Source: Volutella citrinella (lineage: Eukaryota > Ascomycota > Sordariomycetes > Hypocreales > Nectriaceae). Taken from it: a stretch of 64,000 nt of DNA. A program made the position numbers and the translations under genes. The stretch lies in assembly GCA_034401135.1 (NCBI GenBank), contig JAWZSP010000004.1:3968001-4032000 (forward strand), in the 5' to 3' direction. Below, in pieces: positions 24,272 to 36,205 of the stretch (positions within the stretch are counted from its first letter, which is position 1; every line of letters begins with the position of its first letter). The notes below the pieces were generated by a model. The model ran no database searches. It was given only the letters and a program-made list of their open reading frames with translations, and had not been told where the DNA came from.

Positions 24272-25901
24272 ATGATGGCCGAGCCCTACCCGTCGCTGAC
24301 GCAGTGCGCCCTCGTGGCCGCTGCATTCAAGGTCCTCCTCTTCCCAGCCTAGTATGTTCTGCGCAACCCCCTCAATGCGTGTGATTGAGCTGTGGCTAAT
24401 GTGAATCCCCGCCGAACAGCAAGTCGACCGATTTTGAGGTGCACCGCAACTGGCTTGCCATAACCAACAGCCTGCCCGTCAAGGAGTGGTACTTTGAGAA
24501 GACGTCTGAATGGACCCTCGACTATCCGCCCTTCTTTGCCTACTTCGAATGGGTTCTCGCCCACGTCGCCCGCCTCGTCGACCCCCTCATGGTGCGCCTC
24601 TATAACCTCGAATACGACAGCTGGCAGACCATCTACTTCCAGCGCGCAACCGTCATCCTCACGGAGCTCGTCCTCGTCTACGCCCTGCAATCGTTTGTCG
24701 AGTCCACGCCCCTCAAGTCGCGCCGAGCTGCTCATGTCGCCGCCCTGTCCATCATACTCTCCCCGGGTCTGCTGATCATCGACCACATCCACTTCCAGTA
24801 CAATGGCTTCATGTACGGAATCTTGGTCATGTCGCTGGTGCTGGCTCGCTGCCGGAACACGCTCCTTGCCAGCGGCTTCGTTTTTGCCATGCTGCTCTGC
24901 TTCAAGCACATCTATCTCTACCTCGCTCCCGCGTATTTCGTATTTCTCCTACGCGATTACTGCCTGTCGGCCAAGTCCATTTTCCGGATTCGTTTCTTTA
25001 ATTGTGTGAAGCTGGGATTGGGTATCATCTCCATCTTTGGCGCTGCCTTTGGTCCCTTCGCAGCCATGGGCCAGATTCCTCAGTTGTTGAGCCGGCTGTT
25101 CCCATTCTCACGTGGCCTCTGCCATGCCTACTGGGCACCAAATGTCTGGGCACTATACTCCTTTGCGGATCGCGTGCTGATTCACCGTAAGCCTCCCCTA
25201 CTTCTCGCTGCTATGCTCTCCGCTGATCATTATCGACAGTTGCCCCTAGGCTCGGCCTCTCAGTCAAGGTAGATGCCCTGCATAGCGTGACCCGTGGACT
25301 AGTTGGCGACACTGCATTTGCGGTGCTTCCCGAGATCAGCCCGAGGATTTGCTTCGTATTGACCCTGCTCTTCCAAATCCTACCCCTAATCAAGCTCTTC
25401 CGACAACCCAAGTGGGAGAACTTCATTGGCTCGGTCACGTTGTGCGGATACGCCTCGTTCCTTTTCGGTTGGCATGTCCACGAAAAGGCGATTCTTCTTG
25501 TCATTTTCCCCTTCAGCCTCATTGCGCTCCGTGACCGGCGTCACCTAGGCGCTTTCCGACCGCTGGCCGTCGCGGGACATGTGTCCCTGTTCCCGCTGCT
25601 ATTCACGCCTGCCGAATTTCCCATCAAGACTGCGTACACCATTCTGTGGTTGATAATGTTCTTGATGGCGTTTGACCGGCTGGCGCCTGCTTCAAACAAG
25701 AAGCGATTCTTCCTACTGGACCGCTTCAGCACTCTGTACATTGCTGTGAGCATCCCGCTTATCCTCTACTGCTCGCTGCTTCACCAAATCATTTTTGGCA
25801 AGAACTATGAGTTCCTCCCCCTCATGTTCACCAGCGCGTACTCGGCCATAGGCGTTGTCGGCAGCTGGCTGGGATACATGGTTGTGTATTTCACGGCGTA
25901 A
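24272..25901 (+). CDS. ALG8: Dolichyl-P-Glc:Glc1Man9GlcNAc2-PP-dolichol alpha-1,3-glucosyltransferase
   Basis: Alg8 adds the second glucose to the lipid-linked N-glycan precursor in the ER lumen. Three exons (24272-24351, 24420-25186, 25240-25901) give 502 residues, a normal family length. The signature loop is [18 protein letters not shown], then [24 protein letters not shown] rather than LTAY after DYPP distinguishes Alg8 from Alg6. About ten hydrophobic segments follow, with [30 protein letters not shown] and the conserved [10 protein letters not shown]. Introns are 68 and 53 nt, the first with a GGCTAAT branch site. Two adjacent in-frame ATGs (24272 and 24275) make the first residue uncertain. 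It is divergent from the lectin gene. Confidence 0.95.
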
Positions 25902-27978
25902 CGCCGGGGATGGTGGTATTGGGCTTGATGCGACGGACGGCTACCCAGGGCATGAAGTTTTACGTGATTAGTGGAGAATTTCCCTACTAGGTCAGCGCTT
26001 GCGGAGATATGGGCGATACCCCAAAATAGAATTCTATTGAGTTTCGTACTCTGGGCTTTCTCTAGCTCGATAGCATTGGTATTCTTCAGCAATGTTGTCG
26101 ATTTGTTTGGGTTCTGGATTGCCTTTGAAATGTCTTGCCTGAATGAATCGGCCGCTGTGATCTGATTCGCTTGAGTGTGAAAGCACCGCTGAGTAAGCCA
26201 AGCTAAAATTGGACAGATGTGGGGATACTACACGTGAGACGCAAGGCTGAACGTCAATTTTTGGAGCTAGCAACGTCGGTTCTGGGATCCAAGTGTCCCG
26301 GTGTCAAGAATTCGCGTGAATTCATCGCGAAATTACTCGACAACATGCGCTTAGCACAACCCAAAAAATAGAGAATTCAAAGCAGAATCTAGCTCTGCAT
26401 ACATGGGAAGTGGATGCGCGTGTTGGGATTGTGTATGTGAGGAGATGGGATGAGCAGAGCTTGATTGACAAAACTGCCAACGACTTATACGGCCGTCAAA
26501 CGGTAAGCGGAGCCATCTAGCTGTTTGCATGGGGCTGCTGTGAGGAATCTAGAAGGTCAAAAACTACGGTGGTCATGTTTCCTTGCGTTTCAGGGCGTTG
26601 TGGCGGCATAACGACACGTCTGCCCCGGTGGTCCCGGACGAGGCGAGTTGGGAACGCGGCCCACCTTGGCCAACGATGCGAAGAGCAGTCCACGCTGCAA
26701 CCGCGATTACTGGCCCAAAAAAGCATATAAAAGAATTCTTCAACGCGTGACAGAATGGCGTGGCGTCGACGAGCACAATGAGCCCAAGAACGTGGGCAAA
26801 TGAAGTGGGCAGGCTTCGTTGGCTCCGGGTATTGGTTGTCGGGCGGAGTCGAGGAGCGAGGTAGCGGGCATGGTCGAGGAACGTGGAGGAGGAGCGAAGC
26901 TGGCAGGGGAGCAGCGCCAGGGGAGCGGGCGGTCCTGGTGCGTGCCGGCCGGGTAGTGCTAATGATAGGAGGGGTGTGGGGGGAGCTAAGGGGAAGCGGA
27001 AAGGGAAAAAAAAATTAATTGGAGATGGACGAAGAACAGGGCGTCATGGCAAGGGGCAGAGAGCAATGCTCCATGGGGGCTTTGGCTGCCACCAAATTGA
27101 AAAGAAAAAAGAACCCAACGGCATCGTTTTCTTTGTTCGCTGGCCAAAGCCTGCCCGTTGGAGGCTGCCGAGGCCACTGAGGCGTCAAACGGTACGTCCC
27201 ACCAGCCGATCCGCCCGCTATTGTCCCGGGCTGCCATATCACCGCATCGGAGCCCGTCCAGTGGGTGTCCCCTGGCGCCGAGACCCATGGCCGCACCGCA
27301 CGGGGATACGCCACGGTACCTCGACGCTACCCATCGACCCGCGTCGTGTCGTGCTTCAATGCACGTACTGGTCCCGTCGCCTGCATGTCGCGCCGCCTCC
27401 TACTGGCTGCCACAGCGAACACACTCACAGGCCCTTACTCGTACTTTCCCGTCCTCGCTCTGCTTTTCCCAGCCGGGTTCCTCCTTCCGCTTGCTCCTGT
27501 CGCGCGTCAGCCCGCCCGTTTCCTACTCCTCCATCATCTCTCAGATCTGCCGCGCCCACATTGCTCTCCTGTCGCGTAACACCCCGTGACGTACGCCCTC
27601 TGCCCGAAGCTGAACCCCTAGGCGCGCGTCTGCCCCCGATATCCCGTTGCCTGTTCGCTCGTGTAAGTCGACCAGCGCCGCTGCGACCCACGACCTGCTA
27701 CTCGACACCACCCTCCACCCACTACCCCGGAGACCCGGCCATTCTCCCGCCCGACAACCACGACTTTCTTGGCTGCGGCCGCCCACAAGCAAAACAATCA
27801 CCCACCATCACCATCGCCCGAGCCCACACACGCTTCGCCCGAGCCCATGCTGTGACGCCACGCCTCGAGCCAGGAACCGTCTTGTTAGTGGGGGGAAAGG
27901 CTGCACCTTCAGCCTTGCGGATCAGAGCTTTGTCGTCGCGAGTTTGACGGGTTGCGCGCAATCCACCAAACGCCGACC
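25902..27978. other. 2.1-kb region between ALG8 and ITC1
   Basis: It contains the ALG8 3' UTR and the upstream region of ITC1. TATAAAAG occurs at 26726, about 1.25 kb before the ITC1 start. The right third (about 27150-27960) is C-rich and stop-poor, producing long frames on both strands, which I take as leader or promoter composition rather than genes. Confidence 0.55.
26726..26733 (+). promoter_or_regulatory. TATAAAAG element far upstream of ITC1
   Basis: A strong TATA consensus on the plus strand. A nine-codon frame starts at the next ATG (26755). It could serve a long ITC1 leader or an unrecognised transcript; there is no further support. Confidence 0.3.
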
Positions 27979-30900
27979 ATGGTGCGTCTGCCACCGCGAC
28001 TGCCCACCGACCTTGCAGCTGATTACTCCTAGGTCCTGTTCAAGAGGAAACCCGTGCAATTCCTGCCGCCGGCCGATATTGAAGATGAGAACGCCGAGGT
28101 ATGCCCGCGTGCCCCGAGATCGACTCAAGAGGCCTCGTGCCGGACTGACTTGTGATTCTAGGTATGGCACATCCCCCAAACGGGTGAGATCTTTGCCACG
28201 TATGAAGAATATCTCAATCGGTAAGTCGTTTGTGCTGCTGGCTTTGTCGCATCTCTGGCTTACACTCGTTTAGCATGGACTTTTACAAACAGGTACGCGA
28301 CTCGGTTCCGACCCATGATAGCCACAACTCACCGCGTAATCACAGAGGCGATTCAACGACCAGATTACAGGCCACTCGGGCTTGACTTTCTTTGAAGCTT
28401 TGAAGAGCGAGGTCGGTTCCAACGCCCATCTTGACGCTCAATGTCGCGTCCTCACTAACCTTCAAATAATAGCTTGCTGGAGGACAAGAAGTGGAGGCAT
28501 CGTTCCCGGAAGCCCTCAAAGGCCCCATTCTACGCAAGGTGCAGTTCCAGATCGTGTCTCGCCTCGACAACCTTGTCGACCAGATTTTCGACGAGTTCAA
28601 GCATGACTACTATCCTGGAGAGGAGGTCACTGTCACTATGGATGGTGGAGACCGCGCCCACGGCCTTGTTCGCGACAAGACTAGTTTCGGGCCCCGAGCC
28701 CTCCCTGATGGCAACCTTTCGCACCCGACGACTCGGTATCTTGTCAACCTCAAGGGCTCTGAAAAAGAAACAATTGTGACCGACGAGCACATTTGTCGCG
28801 ACAGGGGTGTCTTCACAAAGGCTATGCTACGCTCCTTCATCAAGAAGACTGTTACTCGAGATGCTTGGAACGGCGCGCCTTGGCTTGTTAAGCACGACTA
28901 TGCCAACCAATATCACATCGACACTCGTGTGCCACCGCACCTCCGTTATGACACCAAGATCCAGGAGCGCAAGCAGCTACAGGCGCAGAAACGCGCCCAC
29001 GCGCCGCACGAAAATGGGCATGCAGCTGCCAATCTTCACTCAGGTCCTATGCGACTCCCTGAGCTCAAACCCGCCCCGAAGGGCAAAGCAAAGCTTGGCC
29101 AGCCCGGTCCCGGATCAAAGGCACTTAAGTGGCCCCTTTCAAACGTGCCTGTGCATGGCGGCAACCCTTTCAGTTACCCACCTGGGTCTCGATATGAGCC
29201 AACATCCCTTCGACCCGAACCGACGCCTCCGCCACCTCCACCGCCGCCTCCGAAGTATCCAATTGACGATCTGCAGCTGGAGCCTCGCGAGGGACGCAAA
29301 CGCCCGCCCATCAAGTACCTGTGCAAGAACCCCCCTGTTCAACTAGAGAATGGGGATGCCTCCAATGGCCATGACGAAAATCTCGAGCTGATTGATATGG
29401 CCTCTGTTGGCCCTCTGCTGGAAACGTGGGACACGCTCAATGTGTATTGCGAGGTTTTCAAGCTGGATTCATTCACGTTTGATGATTTCGTGGAGGCCAT
29501 GTGTGTTGCCTCGGAGCATGTTCCTGTACAGCTTTTTGAAGAGATTCACTGCTCAGTGCTCAAGATTCTCGTCGATTCGGAAAGCGACGGTGGTAAGGTA
29601 CGCATCAATCTGCCGGAGGTCGACGAGGATGACAGCGATGAGGAAGACGAAGAAGAGGGGGATGAGAGCGAAGAGCCGACCCCTGAGCCGGAACCGAAAC
29701 CTGTGGCTCGTGCTACCAGAAGCAGCCTCGCAAAAGCCGAGGCTGAGAGGCTTGCTGCGGAGGCAGCTGCTGCTGAGCGCGAGAATGAGGCTGCTGAAGC
29801 GGAGACAAAGCCCCGGGCCGAAGAGCTCTTGAAGGACTATAACTGGATCGAGCATCTTCGAAAGCGCGACTTTGCAAACGGAGGCTGGGAACGGATCGTC
29901 GTCGGCTTGCTCCATCAGCTCTCCAAAATCGAACGCCAGCAAGAAGCATGCGAGGAGCTTCTTTATGAGCTTGTCCCAGCTGAGATTGAGCCTACACAGG
30001 AGACTGTTCAGCAGCGGTATGCTGAACTTGACGTCAACTTCCGCGTCAAGGCACTTCAAATCATGTGCATGTTGACCACGGAGACAAAGGCCATCCGAGG
30101 TTACATGGAGGACTGTAGTGAAACAATGACGACTTACCGAAAGGAGAAGATCGAATGGCAGCGACAGCGAAAGCAAGCGTAAGCGCCATCGATTTTACAT
30201 TATTCTGCAATTAATACTAACATGCATATAGTGTCGAGGACCTCCGTCAGCTGAATGAGCAGAAAAAGATTCTCCTTCCGGACAACATGCCCGAGGAGGC
30301 ACCAGAGAAATCTGCCAAGCCTGAAGAGGATGCCAAAATGACGGACGTTGATGAGTCTCACATTTCAAGGGAGGAAGATGGTGAGGAGACGGAGGAGGAT
30401 ACCGCTGCCCGTCGGAAGCGTCGACGTCAGTCTGAGAAACAGCGCAAGCGCGAGGAGGAGCAAGCTCGAAAGGAGAAAGCTAAGGCTGAGAAGCAGAAGC
30501 CGAAGCCTCCCACGCAATCCAAGCAATTCATCAAGCTCCTCAAGGAGATTCAGAAGAAGGAGGACGTCATCAAGAATTGTGAGGAGGAGATTGCTACGCT
30601 TGACAATGACCTGCGCGAGGCGGATTGCCCCCGAACGAGGGTATTGGGCAAGGACCGATTTTGGAACCGATACTATTGGTTTGAGCGCAATGGCATGCCG
30701 TACGGAGGCTTGCCTGATAGCTCAACGGCCGATGCGGAATACGCCAACGGGTGCATTTGGGTCCAGGGCCCTGACGAGCTGGAGCGCGAGGGCTACATTG
30801 ACTTGCCGGAAGACTTGCAAAACGAGTACAAGGCCAAGTTCAACATGACGGTCCCTGAGCGCAAGATGGCTGAGGAGGGCAAGACGAGCGTCTACAACGC

Positions 30901-31297
30901 ACACCAGTGGGGATACATCTCGGAGCCCGAGCATGTGGACGAGCTCATCAAATGGCTGGACCCACGAGGTGTTAACGAACTTCGGCTTCGCAAAGAGCTT
31001 CTCAACTTTAAGGATAAAATTGCAAAGCATATGGATAACCGGAAGAAGTACCTGACTGAGGCTGAGGAGCCAGAGAAGAAGGAGGAAACGAAGCGAACGA
31101 GCTCGCGTATCAGGGAGAAGACGCCCGAAGTGCGCAACTACAGGTGCCTCCAGTGGGAGAATACGACTGCCCTCGAGGAGCTGGGTCACCTGCACAGCGA
31201 GCCCCCGCCTCCGCCAAGAGGACGCAAGAACGCGCGAAAGCGAGAGACGGTGGAGGTGGCTGGCCCGCCAGCCAAGACCAGACGCCGAGGAAATTAA
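27979..31297 (+). CDS. ITC1: ISWI chromatin-remodelling complex subunit Itc1 (WAC/DDT/WHIM protein)
   Basis: Itc1/Acf1-type proteins are the accessory subunit that guides the ISWI ATPase in nucleosome spacing. Seven coding exons (27979-27981, 28033-28098, 28162-28220, 28274-28292, 28346-28411, 28473-30178, 30232-31297) give 994 residues. The WAC domain is N-terminal (MVLFKRKPVQFLPP, VWHIPQTGEIFATYEEYLN, GHSGLTFFEALKSE). A proline-rich linker lies near 310-330. The DDT domain lies near 385-445 (LLETWDTLNVYCEVFKLDSF). Acidic and Lys/Glu coiled-coil segments follow. The WHIM/WSD motif is at about 775-800 (RVLGKDRFWNRYYWFERNG), and the tail is basic. The first coding exon is the ATG alone; this start is supported because the next exon continues exactly as the conserved N-terminus. 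The last intron has TACTAAC. Confidence 0.94.
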
Positions 31298-32130
31298 GGT
31301 GTGAAAGGAGCCCTTTGACGGATGGATGGGATGTGCAACCGCAGGATTTTGCAACGTAAATTGTTGCGTCTCGTTGAGCGTGTCGACATGGCATTTCCTT
31401 GTCTGGATCATGCATCAATCACCGTCTTGGACACGGGGGATATCTGAGCGAATGGCATAGGGACCAGCAGGTTGGCGGAGTTGTGTGTTTCAAGCGACGG
31501 TTTGGAAGGGTCAAAAAGAAAAAGAGCATCTGGCGTTTCATTTCACGCGGCTGGAGGATAGATTTGGACAAGTCATGGTGTAAAGAGGATTATAATTAGA
31601 TCATAGCTGTATGAAGCACTGATGGACCGGGCTAGACATTCTAGCTTCAACCGCCGCCCCTTGGATTTGAACATTGGGGCTGCAACTGATGTTCTGGCCG
31701 GCCCTTTGAGTTTTGTTTTTTATTCCAGCTGTGCTCCGTACCAGCCACCACGTGTTGCCTGTGAAGCAGCCCGGAACCACCCATTTTTGTCTCTCATTCT
31801 ATCAGTAGGCGCGACAAGTGTTGATGAGAGCCTGGGTTGGGTGGGGAGCCAATTGAGGGTGCCTCGGGCCCTCGGCTCTGTTAGTCTGGCCCCCGACGAT
31901 CACCTCCGGCGTCAACGTCACTAATTAGGTAGTCGGCATGGCATTTCGCCCGAGAGGCTCCATCTCGGCCGGACAAGTGTGCCAAAGCCAGACAAAAGGT
32001 TTAAATATCCTCGCTGTCCCCCGTCCCCCGCCCCCCCTTCAAACGTGCCCTCCGCTTCTCATCAGTTGGATCCTCCACCTCCAAGTTACGCAGTCTCTCC
32101 AATTGAATCCAGTTTCGCGACTGTTCTATC
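31298..32130. other. 0.8-kb intergenic region ITC1/GTT1-like
   Basis: 3' UTR of ITC1 and promoter of the glutathione transferase gene. A TTTAAATA element lies near 32000, about 130 bp before the start. Nothing else is visible. Confidence 0.55.
32000..32007 (+). promoter_or_regulatory. TATA-like element of the GTT1-like gene
   Basis: TTTAAATA about 125 bp upstream of the start codon at 32131, a plausible distance for a fungal TATA box. This rests on position and composition only. Confidence 0.35.
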
Positions 32131-33069
32131 ATGACTTCTTCAGCTACAGACGACCAGGCCAAGGTCACGCTCCATTGGTGTGCCCCCCCGTTGCCTATTC
32201 CATTTGCTTTTTGTCCTACCGCTAACGGCTCTACCACAGGCTCAACGACTCTCGCGCGCAGCGCATCGTGTGGCTCCTGGAAGAGCTGGAGCTGCCCTAT
32301 GATGTCGAACTGTACTATCGCAGCAAGGAGACCTCTCTGGCGCCCCCAGAACTGCTCCAGGTACACCCCCTGGGCAAGTCGCCCGTCCTCACCGTGACTC
32401 CACCAGCGATCCCAGGCCTGTCGGAGCAGCCAAAGGAGTTCCTCCTGGCAGAGAGCGGCTTCATCGCCCAGTACCTGACGGAGCACTGCCCGGCTGGCCA
32501 GAAGCTCATGCCGAAGAAGTGGCGCGAGGGCATGGAGCGCCGGATTGGGGGTGAGACAGAGGCGTGGATGCGCTACCAGTACTATCTGCATTCCGGCGAG
32601 GGCAGCTTCATGCCTATTCTCGTCATGGCTCTCATCGTTGGTCGTACGTCGCGTTGTGAAAGGTGACGGGTGACGTTTTTGCTAACTGTTGATTGCAACA
32701 GGCCTCAAGTCTTCCTCAATACCGTTCTACATTCGCCCCATCACATCGGCGGCAGCTGACCGCATCTTCAGCGGCTACATCTTCCCCAACACTAGACGGT
32801 ACCTGACAATGATGGAGGAGCACCTGGGCACGTCTGGGGGCTCGTACCTATGCTGCGACCACCTTACGTCGGCCGACATCCTGATGAGCTTCCCGCTCAT
32901 AGCCGCCAAGAAGAGGATGGACCAGTTTGGAAGCTGGGAAGGCGGATCGTGGGTCGAGGAGTTCCCCCGCGTTGCCGAGTATCTCAAGTTGATGGAGGCT
33001 GAGGAGGGTTACAACAAGAGCTTGGCCAAGGTGGCGGAGGTCGAGGGCAGGCCCAAGTCGAACATGTGA
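32131..33069 (+). CDS. GTT1: Glutathione S-transferase, yeast Gtt1-like
   Basis: Conjugates glutathione to electrophiles or reduces peroxides; yeast Gtt1 is associated with the ER. Three exons (32131-32177, 32240-32643, 32702-33069) give 272 residues. The thioredoxin-fold half shows VTLHWLNDSRAQRIVWLLEE, then APPELLQVHPLGKSPVL with the conserved cis-Pro region, and LLAESGFIAQYL, which supplies the glutathione-contacting Glu-Ser. The helical C-terminal half has YYLHSGEGSFMPI and HLTSADILMSFPL, the latter almost as in Gtt1. The pattern HW..SRA..I.WLLEEL matches the Gtt1 clade rather than Ure2- or GstA-type enzymes. No signal peptide is seen. Confidence 0.92.
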
Positions 33070-33350
33070 GGTTTGGACGCGGGATGGTATTGGATTCATA
33101 GAGTTTTTAGACCCCTAATGATAATAGATGCACGGTTTGATCCCAGGATGCTCAGTGAATCTGCAGTTGGCCTTGTAATTGGTAATTGCCCAGTGTGGTG
33201 ACCCCCCAGAGGCACTGAGATCCACGCCCCACTATTGGCTGAGGCAATGAAAAGTGGGACTCGACCTCATCTCAAAAAAGAATTGGCTCCAACCAGCCAA
33301 CTCAGCATCAATCATCGCCAATCCGTCGCCCAGGCACGCGACCAGCCGCA

Positions 33351-35900
33351 ATGTACATATCGCGAACCGCCTGTTCAAGATGCAACTCCCAGATGCGTCC
33401 GGGCGGCACGGGCCAGCACCTCGCTCGGGCCTGTTTCGCGTCCCTGGCTGATGGTCCGCAACCCGCCCCGGTCTCACGGAAGGCCTTCGCGAAGAAGTTT
33501 ATGAACCGCCATGTCGACCCTGACAGCAGAATCAAGACAGAGCCGCTGTTCAAAAGGCCGCAGCCTAACAAAATGAACCACAGAAGAGTCAGGCAACCGC
33601 CGGCGATGGACGTTGCGGTTTCCATCTTCAATGATGTTGTCAAGCCTGGCCCTCGCGGCACCAAAGCCCCCAAGCCAAAGAGTGAATTCGAGGTCGCCTC
33701 GATGCTGCATACGATGGCCGTGGCCGAGAGGCCCGTGGATCTCCAGGTGCAGATATTCCGAGATGACATCGTACCGTATGTTCGCAAATTGCGCGGGCAG
33801 CTCCCACAGCCAGTCTTCTTTTCCGTCTCCGCTGTCGCTGGCAACATCCGGGCAGACATCGTTGAGAATGGACGTCTTGGTTACAGCATCGACGTCGTTC
33901 AGATCCTCAACTGGCTCGGCAACTGGGACATGACTCAACGGAACGACCTCATCCTGAGTCTATGTCATTCTCTCACCCACAGCAAGAACTCAATGTCCAA
34001 GCGCACCATGATCCTGAACGAGCTGGTCGGCCTATGGATGCGAGTCTCCCAGTTCAAGCGCATAGCTGAGATGGACAGTGGGCCTCGGTGGGCCTTCCCA
34101 TCAACGCCTGACATGCTGAAGAGCTACAGGAGCCCATCACAGCTCCAGCCGATGCAGCATGAGAACCCTCAGGAATCACCGGCGAGATACCTCACCGGAA
34201 TTTTCCCCACAATACCGGGCGCGAGAGCTCAAGAAATCCAACCCGCCCTTCTTGCCACGGTTGCTGTTCTGTCCGACCCAAGGATTGCGGGTCCTAGTTG
34301 GCAACTGAGAGCCGCGCCTCTGTTGGATGTCATGCACCTGGCTTTATCACAGGCGGAAATGACGCCCGAGGACATGCGGGCCATCTTTGCCGTGAGGTCG
34401 AAATTCCCCGAGCGTAAGCTTGACGACATCAAGGAATACGTGGCGAACCAATGGGAACAGGTGAAAAAACTGATGGCGCAGCAGAGTTGGGTATCAGGGA
34501 AGAATCGCAAAGGCAAAAAGAAGACTGGGCAATCCATGTTGAGCGACTTCCATGCGCAATTGCGTAGAGCATACAATACGAAAAACATCGGGGCTGCCAC
34601 CTCGCTTTGGGGAAACATGCTCACAGCGATAAAGGAGGATCCGTTCATGACTTCTGAGCTGCGCGATAATCCGGAGTTTCTCGACTATTGGGTCTTTGTG
34701 TGGTGTGCAGTGCGCCAGCCGGTGCAGATGCAGCGGACCGTTGCGTTGATGAAGGATGTCGGTGTCCAGCCGACCATCAAGACATACACGGCCATGATGC
34801 ACGGCTGGAAGAGGTGCAAAGACACTGAGAAGATCGAGGCACTATGGAGTCAGCTGATCAGCAACAACGTGACGCTGGATAACTTCATCTGGACGGAGCG
34901 AATTTCCGCTCTCATCGAGTCGGGCCGCCCGCAGGACGGAATCGCAGCCTTGTCGGAAATGATGTCTACCTGGAAAAAGGCGGTCGCCCAGGGAACCACG
35001 GAGCTCGCTGTAGAGCCGAGCATTGAGGTTATCAACGCTGCCGTCAAGGGCCTGTTAGGTCCTGACCCGCAGGCTGCACATCAGGTGCTCTCCTGGGCTG
35101 GCCGTGAAGGACTCCAGCCCAACGTCATCACATACAACATCCTCCTGGGCGAGGCCTTCCGAAGCAAAAAACCCGACGCTGTGCAGGAGCTCATGAAGAC
35201 CATGAAGACACAGGGGGTTGAGCCAGACTCAGCGACTTTCACCGTCATCCTGGAAGAGGTGCTTGGGCGCATGGGCTACAGCACACCGAACGAGCAGGTA
35301 CACGCCGTGCACCTCGTCCTGGATGACATCAAGTCTGCAGGCCTCAAGCCCAACATGGAGATGTATGGCAAGATGCTGTACGCCATTGCCGACCTCGCTG
35401 GTGGCTCCGACGAAGCCGTGGCGACCATCTTGTCCCACATGCACGACAACGGGGTCAAGCCCACACCGCACATTATCACCATCCTCATTGAGCGGCAACT
35501 CGCCCGCGATCCGCCCAACATCGATGCCGTGAAGCTGCTCCTCCGCGAGAACGGGCTGGACAGCGTCGAAAAGGGTGATCAGACGCTGTGGGAACGTGTG
35601 ATGACGGCCTACGCTATTACGGGCGACGCGGCACAGGCAATGGTCGTCTTCAACGACCTCGCCGAGGCTCGCCGGCCGGTGACTTCTCTGTCGTGTCTGT
35701 CAGATCTTCTCAGGTCTCTGATAGCCATCGAGGACAAGGTCTCCGCGCAGCGCGTGGTTGATGTCGTCCTGGAGAGCAAGCAGGTGACCAAGGAGAACGA
35801 GCGGTACTGGCGACATCACTTTTGGCACCTGGCCCAGGAGTGTGGTCTCCTCAATGGAGAAAATGTGCCCGAGGCTCTCAATGCCACCACCCCTCCTTGA
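33351..35900 (+). CDS. Mitochondrial pentatricopeptide-repeat (PPR) protein
   Basis: An intronless gene of 849 codons. The N-terminus is rich in Arg, Ser and Ala with almost no acidic residues (MYISRTACSRCNSQMRPGG), as expected of a mitochondrial presequence. PPR-type helix pairs are visible mainly from about residue 450: DVGVQPTIKTYTAMMHGWKR, GREGLQPNVITYNILLGEAF, QGVEPDSATFTVILEEV, AGLKPNMEMYGKMLYAI and NGVKPTPHIITILIERQL. Such proteins bind organelle RNA and control stability or translation of particular mitochondrial transcripts. I cannot assign it to a named fungal PPR gene; a Cya-5/Pet309-like role is possible but unproved. Another in-frame ATG at 33393 could also start it. Confidence 0.88.
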   Translation: MYISRTACSRCNSQMRPGGTGQHLARACFASLADGPQPAPVSRKAFAKKFMNRHVDPDSRIKTEPLFKRPQPNKMNHRRVRQPPAMDVAVSIFNDVVKPGPRGTKAPKPKSEFEVASMLHTMAVAERPVDLQVQIFRDDIVPYVRKLRGQLPQPVFFSVSAVAGNIRADIVENGRLGYSIDVVQILNWLGNWDMTQRNDLILSLCHSLTHSKNSMSKRTMILNELVGLWMRVSQFKRIAEMDSGPRWAFPSTPDMLKSYRSPSQLQPMQHENPQESPARYLTGIFPTIPGARAQEIQPALLATVAVLSDPRIAGPSWQLRAAPLLDVMHLALSQAEMTPEDMRAIFAVRSKFPERKLDDIKEYVANQWEQVKKLMAQQSWVSGKNRKGKKKTGQSMLSDFHAQLRRAYNTKNIGAATSLWGNMLTAIKEDPFMTSELRDNPEFLDYWVFVWCAVRQPVQMQRTVALMKDVGVQPTIKTYTAMMHGWKRCKDTEKIEALWSQLISNNVTLDNFIWTERISALIESGRPQDGIAALSEMMSTWKKAVAQGTTELAVEPSIEVINAAVKGLLGPDPQAAHQVLSWAGREGLQPNVITYNILLGEAFRSKKPDAVQELMKTMKTQGVEPDSATFTVILEEVLGRMGYSTPNEQVHAVHLVLDDIKSAGLKPNMEMYGKMLYAIADLAGGSDEAVATILSHMHDNGVKPTPHIITILIERQLARDPPNIDAVKLLLRENGLDSVEKGDQTLWERVMTAYAITGDAAQAMVVFNDLAEARRPVTSLSCLSDLLRSLIAIEDKVSAQRVVDVVLESKQVTKENERYWRHHFWHLAQECGLLNGENVPEALNATTPP

Positions 35901-36205
35901 GCGGGAACGGGCCGTGTTAGGATATAGGATTGGAGAGATTGTGTGTTGTAAGAATAAGCGGCATTTTGACAGCCACTCGGCAGGATGCCTTGTTGATGAT
36001 ACACCTTCATGTATTAGAGGTAGAATGCCTCATTGGACATTTACATAGATTGTCTGTACAGTACGTCTCCCCATAAAAGCGAGAACAGATTCATTAGAAG
36101 CAACATGTACTACTGGTTCGTAGTCATACGCCGCACGCCAAGCCGTCAAGTTGCCATTGCCATCCCAGCCCTTCGTTTTTCTCATCACAGTTTTCGTTGC
36201 GCGCC
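35901..36205. other. Convergent 3' intergenic region PPR/MIS12
   Basis: 305 bp between converging stop codons; 3' UTRs only, as far as I can see. Confidence 0.55.

Noticed and set aside
24272..25901. ALG6 instead of ALG8
   Set aside because: The DYPPFFAY motif after the [10 protein letters not shown] loop matches Alg8; Alg6 has a different continuation after DYPP.
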